DNA from: Stereum hirsutum FP-91666 SS1
Taxonomy: Eukaryota; Basidiomycota; Agaricomycetes; Russulales; Stereaceae
Direction: 5' to 3'
Assembly (NCBI RefSeq): GCF_000264905.1
Contig: NW_006763141.1
Span: 676,600 to 740,599 of the forward strand
Length of the DNA: 64,000 nucleotides
The position numbers were made by a program, and so were the translations under genes. Position 1 is the stretch's first letter. Every line of letters starts with the position of its first letter. The notes beneath the pieces were generated by a model, which did not search any database, was not told where the DNA came from, and saw only the letters and a list, made by a program, of their open reading frames with translations. Shown piece after piece: positions 10,524 to 20,350 of this stretch.

Positions 10524-12578
10524 TCAAATCCCCACCCTCCCCCTCCCGCAAACCACAACCCAAACCAACCCCCAATAAAGCACCACATTCTCCCACCACT
10601 CCCCCCAGCCCACCCTCACCCGATACCCCAACCTTCCCATCCTCTTCAGCCTCCCCCTCTTCGCCGCGAGCTCGTCGTATGTTGCTAGGGCTTGGGATGC
10701 GGTCGGGCGGTGCATGGGTGAGGGGTGGGTCATGGAGAGGAAGAGGGGACGGAGGAATTCGAGGCCTGTGTGGCCCTGGTGGGTGTGGTGTGAGTAAGAG
10801 GTGAAGAGGAAGAGGTGAGAGGTGGTGAGAGGAGGAGATGGAAGAGGTACGTACCTGATAGAAGAAATGATCGAACAAACTCCCCAGCGCATAAACATCC
10901 CCCATAAACGGATCATACAACACCTCCTTCCCCTCCCCCCCTCCCTCCCCTCTTTCCCCTTCCCCTTCCCCGTCCCCCCGCAACTCCGGCAACATCCCCC
11001 TCTTCTTACTCCCTCCCCCCTCCCCCCTCTCCACTGCACCTTCCTCCTCTCCTCCTCCGAACCGAAACGGACCGCATGCCCGAAATCGATATAATAGTAC
11101 TTGACAGGCGGAGTGCAGGAGAGCCGCGTGAGATGCGGGAGGGAGTCTTCGGAGACGCGGTGTGTGGGGTTCATGTTGAAGGCGCCGTGGAAACCTTGGG
11201 GGAAGAGCGGTCGGGCGTCCATTAGGATGTTGTGCGGTGAGATATTGCTGTGGTCAATGAACGTGTGAGTGTGAGTGTGAGCGAGCGATGCGATTGGGAT
11301 GGTGAGAGGGAGGAAGGTGGTACGTGGTGGGGATGATGATGGACTGACCAGTGCGCGACGTTATGAGAATGCATGAACTCGAGTCCCTAAACATTAACGT
11401 TGAAACCAAAACCTCATCAACCACCCGCTCCCTCTCTTCCAAATCCAAATCCAAAAAACAAAAAACACTCACCTCCAACATCTGCCTAACGAACCCCATC
11501 GCCTCACAAACCATGACCATCCTCGGCGCATACCAATCCCTAAACAGCGGCATCACGCTGATCTGCACCCCATTGAACGGCACGCCGTCCACCTCGACGC
11601 TCAGGAGGTCCCATAGTGGCACGCAGTGGTTTCGTGGGTCGTCTGCGATGGAGGGCGTGTGCGGGTCGTCTGCGATGGAGGGCGTGTGCGGGTCGGCCGC
11701 GGTGGATGGCGTGTGCGGGTCGGCCGCGGTGGACGGGGCAGAGGAGGAGAAGTAGAGGAGGGTGTCGACTTCGTGTGCGGTTGAGGGATCGAGCGGGGTG
11801 TGCACTTTGAGAATGACTTGGGCATTATCGGACGTGCGGACTGCATCAATGACCGTTGAATCCTACATAACTCCATCATGGTCAGGTCAAATCCTCACAA
11901 ACCAATATCCTCGCTCAAAAGCAAAAACGCAAAAGAACTCACAACAACAATCGAATCCTCACAAACCAACGGATCCACATTCCTCCCGATCCAACTCCCA
12001 ATCCACCCCGGCCAATACCTCTTCCTAAGCACATACCCCCTCTTCGCCAAAAACGGCTGAAAGAACCTCCATCCTTTTTCTTGTTCGCGCAGCCCGTACG
12101 GCTCGTTCACGTCCTCGATGTGTGAGCTTAGGTGGCGGTTGTGGTGGTCGTGGTGGTGATGGCGATCGCGCAGCTCGTGGTCGTGGTCATGGTCGTTGTG
12201 GGCATATGGGTCGTGGTGCTGGTACTGGTATTGACGGTCGTCGTCATCGCGCCGACCACGACCACGACCGCGACGGAGGGAGGGCGAATACCTAGCCCGA
12301 GAGCGCGACCTAGTACGGACGGGGGACTGGGAACGGGAATGGGGCGTGGAGAGGTGTGAGTTGGTGTTGGTGTTGGTGTTGGTGGGCGAAGTAGGCGCGC
12401 TGGATTCGTCTCCGCTGTCGTCATCGCCGTTGCCGGTGGCTATAGAAGACGCCGCGGAGGCAGAGGGTTTGAAGAAGTTGCGGTTGGTGGTGGTGGTGGT
12501 GACGATTGTGGGGAGCTCGAAGGAGTCGGAGGTGGTGCTCGTCGTTGCGGCGGTTTTGTGGGCCATGGCTGTGATCAT
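10524..12578 (-). CDS. divergent protein kinase-like protein with hydrophobic tail
   Basis: Exons 12578-11943, 11862-11473, 11386-11349, 11247-10855 and 10775-10524 keep frame except inside the fourth. The amino terminus is disordered, rich in Ser/Arg and then His/Asp (HDHDHDHE). The kinase core is read as VILKVHTP, PLFRDWYAP, GLEFMHSHNVAH, then C-N-ISPHNILMD, YYYIDFGHAVRF and YDPFMGDVYALG, with a Trp-rich hydrophobic carboxy-terminal helix. The DFG motif is present but the HRD aspartate reads as asparagine. A frame change between YIDFGHAVRFG and YDPFMGDV falls in a G-rich run near 11000-11035. A 35-nt intron would restore the frame, but a sequencing or real frameshift is equally possible. 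The family is common in basidiomycetes with unknown substrates. Start at 12578 or 12566. Confidence 0.65.
11637..11745 (-). repeat. 27-bp minisatellite inside the kinase gene
   Basis: Four 27-bp units in frame encode repeats of the type DPHTPS(T/I)A(A/D) in the amino lobe of the kinase-like protein. The two halves of the array differ at a few positions, which indicates duplication in two steps. Confidence 0.85.
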
Positions 12579-13685
12579 GTTTTTTCTGTGCGAGGGTCAA
12601 AGTTTGTGGTGCCTCGTTGAAAATATAAAGTCGAGATGGGAATACGAATACGAATACAAGAAGGTCGAGGTGGAGGTCGAGGGTCAGCAGTGGCGGCGCG
12701 GTAGGGTGAATGGGTGGTTAGGTCTCAGGGCTCGATAGGAGAGGTAGATATGGACGTGGATGTTGGCGGGAGGAAGAGAGGAGGACGACCGAGTCTGGCG
12801 AGGGGTGGTTGAAAAAGAGTGTGGGGAAGCTGCATCCGGAAGATGATGGCATTCAATTGATTGCGATTCTGGCTGGCTGGGAATCAGATTCAAGCGCGCG
12901 AGAGCCTACTGCAAGGGCCCAGATCTGCTGCAATTCGCCTCGAGATGGCAAGCAAGAGGTCAGCAGACTCGGACGCCAGTAGTATTTTATGTGCCCCGAT
13001 CCGCTTGCGAGATATCATCGTGTATGATGTATGATTATCGCTTCCGAACAAAGGAGCGAGCAGAGAGATGAAGTCAAAGCAAGGTTCTAGCGGGCGGAAA
13101 ATCGTGCTGCATTTTTTCTTTCGAGTCAAGGAGAAGGCACATGCAGTGGGTATGTACGTGAACCAGCAGACGATTGGGTCAGGATGCTGTCACCGAGGAA
13201 ACTCGCGCCATCTCGTGAGCCTCACCGCACACACATCCATCAGTCCAGCCTCCAAATCAAACGACGGTTGAGAACAAGGTTGTGCGTGAAGACGTACCGT
13301 GACCACCTCGCTCTTCGCTCTCAGCACATCGTCTGCAGGGTCAACATGGAGGAAAGTCAGACGACCCAGAAACAAAGACATGCATGCTCCAGCGTGCGCG
13401 AATGCCCTCGGGTCTACTTACAGGGTTAGGAATCGGGCGCACTGTTATGGATCTGAGGGCGGAGATGAAAGGAGTTAGTGGGCGGCGCGAAATCAAATTC
13501 TGGTCGAGTTGTTCAGGAGTTCGAGGTGACGTCAGATGTACGTCCTTCGTCATTGACCAATGTCTTCTCCACCTCTTTTCAGGACAAATAAACATCGTTT
13601 TTGTTCACGCCCCCAGTCGCGACCGCACTAACATAATCATAGACCTCCTCACATATTCCTCGTAAAATCACCACTCGAAAACTTC
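12579..13685. other. intergenic, unresolved coding hints
   Basis: Contains the kinase 5' region. Minus-strand pieces near 13554-13430 (MTKDVHLTSPRTPEQ...) and 13345-13290 (DDVLRAKSEVVT) look faintly coding, but no set of splice junctions keeps frame. No gene is called. Confidence 0.4.
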
Positions 13686-14556
13686 ATGGCATCTAGCATG
13701 GGCGAAGGTAAGCATTTCAGTCTCGTATCCCTTCCCTCGAAATAAGATATCGAAACCATATCATAACCTCCCTCTCGAACAGCAGACTCCAAATTCCCAA
13801 CCTCGGGAAACTCAGACGCCATCCCACCCTCTCCAACACGCGAAAACCCCGCAGCCGTACGTTCGTCCGACCATCCATCCATTCACCCATCCATCCAACC
13901 TCGAGCCCCTATCCCCGTTCCGCTTCGAAGAGTCCCGCTGATAAATATATACCATGACTATATAATCTACGTAGGTCTACCCAAAATCCGACCCCTCCCG
14001 TAAGTCCTCCTCGTCATTCTTCAAATCATCATTGTTCCTCCGCCCAATCCAACAATCCGAACTCACCTCCTCCCTCCTCCCTCCGCCATCCTCCCTCTTC
14101 TCCCCCTCTCCCTCCCGCACAGCCGCCCCACGCGGCACGATCCCCGGCACAGGCCCACCCTCCCACCCCCGACACACCTCCTCCTCGCGCTCCTCCCCGC
14201 TCGGCAACCCCTTTCTCCTCCGTTCTGTGCTCGATGATCTCGATGCGTCTTTAGGACGGGCTATTGATGCTGTGCGGAGTGAGGGGTATTCGCCTGGGGT
14301 CTCCAACGGTGCGAATGAAAATGGCGGTGGTGGTGGAAATGGAAGTGCGTTGAGCATGTTCGAACAATGGCGCACCGAACTCGACAGGCTCCGAGCGGGC
14401 GATAGACCCGTTCCTTCAAGCTCGAATGTTCCTCCGAATATTAATGTCGGCGCTGGTGTGGGGACGGGGGAGGGGGTTGTGAGAGGGAGGAGCACTACGA
14501 CGAGACCGGAGCACGATCCGAGTTCGGCGGAGAGTGGTGGGATGTTCGTGGATTGA
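13686..14556 (+). CDS. small Pro/Ser-rich hypothetical protein
   Basis: Three exons: 13686-13707, 13783-13856 and 13975-14556, with phases 1 and 0 and GT...AG at each junction. The second acceptor could shift by 3 nt. The start MASSMGE lies shortly downstream of a pyrimidine-rich leader. The protein (about 225 residues) has KFPTSGNSDAIPPSPTREN at the amino end, which looks like a conserved basidiomycete motif. A Pro/Ser-rich linker follows, then a likely amphipathic stretch, SVLDDLDASLGRAIDAV, and a Gly-rich tail ending GGMFVD. No catalytic domain is recognised and the function is unknown. Confidence 0.6.
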
Positions 14557-15005
14557 TTGATGATTGAGGTTAGGAAGGTTGGAGGGGTGAGGGGGAGGAA
14601 GATCGGGATGGGAAGGTGAGGAAAGGGACAGGGAGAGAGAGAGAGAGAGGATATTGGACTTGCATCAGATTCATAGACGGATATGCGCGAAGTGTAGTAT
14701 GTAGTAGTGACTTACAATGAACTTTGTACTTCTAGTATCGAATGCAAAAAAAAAATGTCGTCTTCATGTATCCCACTGACACGTTCGATATACAGTACAT
14801 ACATCCAGATCTGCCTGAACATGTACAGGACGAGCGACGGGGAATCTTGGGGACTCCGGGAAGTGAAATGAATAGAATTTATTCAAAATTCGTGTGGTGT
14901 ACATCGGGACTAGTACAGACTGTGAATACGCGGAAAGAAAAGAGGTGTAAGGAGACAAGATTATACTTAAGCATGGTACGAGTCGGTGCCAACATCCCGT
15001 CCAAC
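14557..15005. other. 3' UTRs of two convergent genes
   Basis: Holds the 3' end of the upstream gene, a GA microsatellite near 14630-14650, an A-run near 14745, and the 3' flank of copy C (about 14860-15005) shared with copy A. Confidence 0.5.
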
Positions 15006-18000
15006 TTACGACAAAGGCATGTGCATATCGACATCAGGATCAGACCTCGACCTCGAGATCCGGTCCCAGTCTGAATCGCCCTCCTCCGAGGTGGCGTGGA
15101 CTCTATGACCACCGATGATGGCGTACCCCTCCTCGCCCTCCTCGCCCTCCTCGCCCTCCTCGCCCTCCTCGCCATCCTCGCCATCCTCACCATCCCCGTC
15201 CTCGACACCGGCATCATCACTTGTATCCCCCAGACTCGGATTAAGCACCCCCGACCCAATCCACGCATAACTCTCCTTCCCCCTCACAAAGACCGGCTTC
15301 ATCCGCATCACCTGCGATATCGTCTCTTTGCGCGTATGTTCCGGTAGAAATTCGGACATACTATGGAGGATTTCCTTGCATTTTGTGAGTTGGGGGATGA
15401 GGGTGGAGTTGTAGAGGGTGTGGGAGCAGCCGGAGATGTGGATCGAGAAGCGGGGGTGGGTTTGAGTTTGAGTTTGAGTTTGATTATGAGAAGGATGAGG
15501 TGGACGTTTGGTCTTGATGGGATGAGTGTCAGTGGAGCCTGCGTGTTGCGTGTGTGGCACCTTCGCCTTCAAGTTCGCCGTAGTTCTAGCGTGATATCGA
15601 TCCAGTAGAGGATCCCGCACGCCAAGATCCATAACAAGCGTCACATACGGACGATCATCCTCCAAAAGCCTATCACTGGGCTCAGGACAAAAGAAATCAA
15701 ACTCCTTCTCAGCGTCGATAACATTCGCATACATCCCCATTGACACTCCCGCTCGATGTCGATGTGGAACCCGGATGAAAACAGCGCTCATAACAGACGA
15801 TCCAATCTTCACGTCCCGCAGAAGAACAGGGACGACGATATTCACGAAGCTTCCTCCGTTTCTGTTGCCAGTGGCGTCCCGACAGATAAAAGCCATCCCC
15901 CTCACAAAAGCCGCGAACATCGCGTGCGTGCCGGCGTTGAATACGTGCTCGTCGCCAGCCAGCGCATAATGTGTCACACGAATCCACGCGTCTTTGAACA
16001 CCTCCTCGAACGCGCCAGTGTCCGTCTGGTCCCCAGTGGCGCAATACAAGTTAGCAGGTTTGCTGTGCAGGATTTCGTGAGCCAGGTCGTGTGCGAATAG
16101 TTGAGATATCCAGTCTGTGAGACGGCATCCGAGGTTGAAGTGTGGTTTTTGTCCATCATGACTTGGGTCCGAGTCATCCGAGGCGGTGAAGGTGAAAGGC
16201 TCGGTGACGGCGCGGTCATAGGCCTCGAGGATGAGTATACGAGCGACGACCTCTCCTCGGTCTGTTCTGTCGAGAAGCCCGGTCTTCATATGATGGTGGA
16301 CGACATCGAGTAGAAATGACGGTTGAGTTTTGCGCCAAAGGTGAAGTTGCTGAGCGGCCGCCTAGGTTGCGGTTTGTATTGATTAGTACAATGTTCACAA
16401 GCCCTTTTGGGAGTTAGTCGACGAGGGACGCACCTCTGCCAACAAAGGCTCGCTCGGATATCCCGAGACGAAATACCTACGATGAGCAGGAAAAGAATAC
16501 GCGATCCTCATGTGACTCGCGACTAGCCTCGCTTGCACCTCCACAACTTCCTCCTTGAAGCTTTTCAGATTCGGTTCATATTGGAAGCAGAGCCGAACGT
16601 CCGCGACCGCCAATTTTCCGAGCTCGTCGCAGTCCCAGGACGAGGGGAGAATATCGTAGTCGAAGTTGTTGATGAGCTTTTGACGTAATTGCTTGAGGAA
16701 ATCTTGGATCGCCTGGTGTTCCGTCACTGGGATCTGCGCGAACGACGTCCAAAACCTGTAGTCCATATGGTTATGTTTGGGATCGAATGTGGGACGCTGA
16801 TGAGAGAAACACTTACAGAGGTCGACCGAAGCGAGCCATGAAATGCGGTTGTGCGATCTCCTCCCGATCGTGAGCGTATTCCGCCACGAGAATATCCGGG
16901 GCACAGTCGAATGGAGTTCCCGTAATGGGTGCCTTTGGTTCTCCGGACTTGGAAAACCACCCCCTGATGGGGCCCAGAGGAGGAACGTACTGTGCGATAT
17001 GTGGAACAGTCGAAAGGAAGAGGGTGAAAAGCGGATAATCCCTATGATCATTGAGAACAGAACGAAATGCGAGGTAAAGACTGTTTTGTGCGGTATCCTG
17101 AACTTTCATCAATTCTTGCGCTTCGTCGAAATACAGCAAAATGTCGACTCTTCCTCCAAGGTCATTGACCCTTGAAGCGATCGTTCGCCGCAGGTTGTCG
17201 ATCTCTGGATATGTCTTGTCATAGATTGGTCCTACTGCCTTGCTGGAAGTTCCGAATCGTTCGACCTCAAAAATCTACGCGCCATAAACGTTCAGCCTTT
17301 CACAGCGATGAAAACACACAGAACAGCTTACCATAGCCTCGGCAGCTTGAGCAACGACAGCTTTATATAAATTGGACCGTACATTCTTCTGAGCGAGATG
17401 GTCTCTCCATATGCTGGCGAATTCCGTTTGGGAAACCCTTGGACCGTTGAAGAGTAACTGGATCTCGGCCACGGTTGATCGGCAGAGACACATGAGGAAC
17501 GCATGGTATCGAACACGGGCCATATTCCTGTCCGTCCTTTCACACAGGTACTCGCGGACTTCAGGATCAGGTGGAGGATACTCTGAAGTGATAGGAAAGT
17601 ACTATCAGTTAATGATAGGGCATAACGCTCAAAATTTTAGGACAAAGGTTACCCAAATAAGAGTCTGCTTCGGACCGTAGGTTGAACGGAAGGGTGAATA
17701 CGAGGCGTGCTGCCTCGTCGACCATCCTGGATTTCCCAGTACCCGAGCTTTGCACGATCATGACGGTGTTGTTGAAGTCAGCAGGACCGTCATTCTCTTT
17801 CCCGCTTTTGATCTTGGTGATGACGTCGACCAGGATTTTGTGGCAGTCCGAGACGTACGGTATGTTCCATGCATCGAATACGGCTGATGGGTTGTCAGTG
17901 GACGGGCAAGCCGAAAATAATTTTGAAGCGTTATATCTCACCATTTCCTGAAGATCGATCCAATGAGTCCTATGAATTAGCATGGCACACACGAGGAAGA

Positions 18001-18544
18001 GAATGGTAACTTACGGCGCCATCCCTCGGACCCGACAGGCTTTATCGCAGATTTCACAATGCTGGCCGGGAACGGCTGACGAAGGAATACTAGTTCATGT
18101 AAACATACATCAGATTCAGGCTACATACGATGGAATAATGTGCATACCGGCATTTCGAACCATTTTGAACGTCCTGTCCGTTGAAGCTTCTTTCAAAGCG
18201 TCACTTAAGGATTCACCGATGGCGGTGATGGCCCTTCTGAACAAACTGAGACGTCTGTCTCTATCTTCACCTGAGTAGACCCAGTCCTTGTGGGTTGAGC
18301 GCTCGTTGAATGTGATTGTACAGAAGATGTCGGTGTAGTCTTGTTCGGTGAGCGGCCGGGTCACAGTTTCCAAGTCCAAGCCGCATTTCTTTCTGAGTAC
18401 GTTCATAACAAGTTGGTCTCGTAAATGATGAGCTTCTTCGTCGTTTTCGTCATGAGCTATCTGAGGAAGCATGCGGCGATGGCGTTTGGCATCGGGGGAC
18501 GGATCGTCGAGCGAACGCTTTTGCGAGGGTTGAGAGCTGGACAT
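15006..18544 (-). CDS. CRN-like P-loop NTPase, copy C (complete)
   Basis: Eight exons on the minus strand: 18544-18148, 18089-18015, 17947-17942 (6 nt), 17883-17653, 17582-17332, 17274-16817, 16755-16434, 16361-15006. All phases match copies B and D and give 1031 residues. The start MSSSQPSQKRSLDD aligns with B and D. Walker A SSGTGKS is encoded near 17730-17755 and Walker B LLYFDEAQE near 17110-17140. The carboxy-terminal domain has DRGEVVARILILEAYD and VVPVLLRDVKIGSSVMSAVFIRV. There the usual Q-V-K is replaced by R-V-P, as copy A also departs (QFG), so a nuclease-type lysine appears lost in the A/C subtype. An acidic Glu/Gly repeat precedes the VDMHMPLS end. No inactivating change is seen. 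Function unknown. Confidence 0.8.
15129..15195 (-). repeat. 9-bp microsatellite encoding an acidic Glu-Glu-Gly repeat
   Basis: Tandem GAGGAGGGC-type units in the last exon of copy C encode repeated GEE/GED triplets. Copy A has only a short acidic stretch at this place, so the array expanded in C. Confidence 0.85.
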
Positions 18545-18575
18545 GGTGGAAAGTCAAGAGTTGAACATGTGGCTG

Positions 18576-18656
18576 AGATAATCTGATTCGAAGACAAACC
18601 TCGTTAAGCGGTTGGCTCCGCCTTCCCGGCACACACCGACATTCGGTATCAGTGTC
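18576..18656 (-). promoter_or_regulatory. conserved promoter block of NTPase copy C
   Basis: On the minus strand, in order: GACACTG (18656-18650), the inverted repeat CCGAATGTCGG, GCCGGGAAGG, CGCTTAAC (18610-18603) and AATCAGATTATCT (18588-18576). The same order occurs in copies B and D. The inverted repeat is kept but its sequence differs from CCGGCGTTTGCCGG. Confidence 0.6.
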
Positions 18657-20261
18657 ACTAACGTCACGTCCATTGTTCAACACTTCCGGCAACAAAGTCA
18701 CCAACGGCGGTGTCATCTCTCCATCCGGTTGCTATGTTTCTCGATTCGGAAGTATTTATCGTGGATGAACGTTCATCTTCATCGATGAACGGTGAGTTCG
18801 TTCGAGATTTTTTTCTTGTTGGTCCCGGGGCGGTGCAGAATAAAGCGCACCAGAGACACGACGAAGAGGTCGAGTCTGTATCATAAATAGAGCCACGCAT
18901 TTCAGGTTCGGCGTTTGAGAAAAAGGTGGTCCCGGAACTTGCCGAATCGAGAGCGACGATGGCAACGTGTTCGGCTGTGGTCGGACGTGTTCATTCAGCC
19001 TCTTGCCCTCTTGCTATCACTGGCAGTCTTGTGCTTGAGCCTGCTACTATGAAGCTCGCCGCTCTTTCTACCTATCTCTCGCTGGATATACCGACTACTC
19101 TTGGTCCTAGTCGGATTTGTGTTCTCCGAGACTCGGAAATCGTCCTCTGATTCTGGTCTCCGGCGGCCGGAAGGAAAGAACAACGAATGGCTGGCACTCA
19201 GGCTCCGGGTTTTTTCTTGCAGGTCCTATCGGTTCATGTGGGGACTCCAAACCAAGAAAGCCGTCAATCCACAAATATATGCTTTGGTGCCTGTATGCAA
19301 GCATTTCAGCTTCAGGTTGCTACCTTTTGACGGCCAGCCTGGACTTATCTGTCGAATTGGTCATGGCTTTCACACCTCTTTCTGATTGATTACCCAGGCC
19401 GAACCATCCTGCTCGAGTTCATATCATGATCCGCGTCGCATCCACTTCATCAAGATGATGTATGGTCCTCTCAGAGCGGTAGCCTTCCGGATAGCATCTA
19501 CATAGGCATGTGGTATGTACGCCGTCCACTGGGCGAATGTTAATGGACCCGATGTCTTGTGGGTATGCAGTAAACTGGTCTGCCGGAGTGCTGGATTGTG
19601 GTCATTGGCTTTATCGCTTTATTACCTTTTCTCTCTGAGCTGAAGTTCTACGGCATGCAAGAGACAAAGCTCTAAAAACAGTTGTAGCTGCTTCTGGGGC
19701 CCTCCAATATATACGAGGTTGTCCTCTTTATCGCTTTCCGTTCTTCATATAACTAGGACGATAATCACTTTTATACAAGACACACGGCAGGCACAGTTGA
19801 TGTGATTTGGATGAGTCAACCCATTTTGTGAGCACATTTTCGATAACGAGCCAGAGGCTGGGCGGCTGCAATTCTGCTCAGCACGGCTCTGCCAGCCTTC
19901 TGCCAACATGTGCCATGCCTGCATGTAGGCGTCTATCATTCTTGCATTCCGCTTTTAACTTCGACAGTGTGGTTGCCTCCTCGATCGATGAACGCGTGCC
20001 GATCTATTTCTGATGTATCACGACGTTCCGGCCGGCCAAGTACCACACAATACTTTCCCTCGTCAGACCTCGAATCCCCGAGCGACGTCTGGATGGGTAC
20101 TTGCTGTACCCGGTGCGTGCAGGAAACTCATGACAACGAGGCCCGTAGATGATGGACCATGCTGCGTCCGTCAGGCTGCCTTGCGGTAATGGCGGGAAAT
20201 GCAGACGAGCTGAGATGGTTCGTACAATCAAGTTGCCCGGCGTCCTCTGCCTTTGTTTTCT
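18657..20261. other. intergenic, no gene seen
   Basis: 1.6 kb between divergent copy C and the GH30 gene. Both strands show only short frames without family resemblance. Probably promoter sequence and old debris. Confidence 0.5.
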
Positions 20262-20269
20262 TATATAAG
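20262..20269 (+). promoter_or_regulatory. TATA box of GH30 gene 1
   Basis: TATATAAG, 82 bp before the start codon at 20351. This suits an inducible secreted enzyme gene. Confidence 0.65.
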
Positions 20270-20350
20270 GTGTGACCGAGGGGGAAGAGCACCTAGGCCT
20301 GGCATTTCTTCATCTTGGTTTGACTGTGCTGTACGCGTCGTTTGGTCACT

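Noticed and set aside
13290..13560. Possible small multi-exon minus-strand gene (MTKDVHLTSP..., DDVLRAKSEVVT)
   Set aside because: Donor and acceptor sites are present but the joined frame meets a stop immediately, so no gene model holds.
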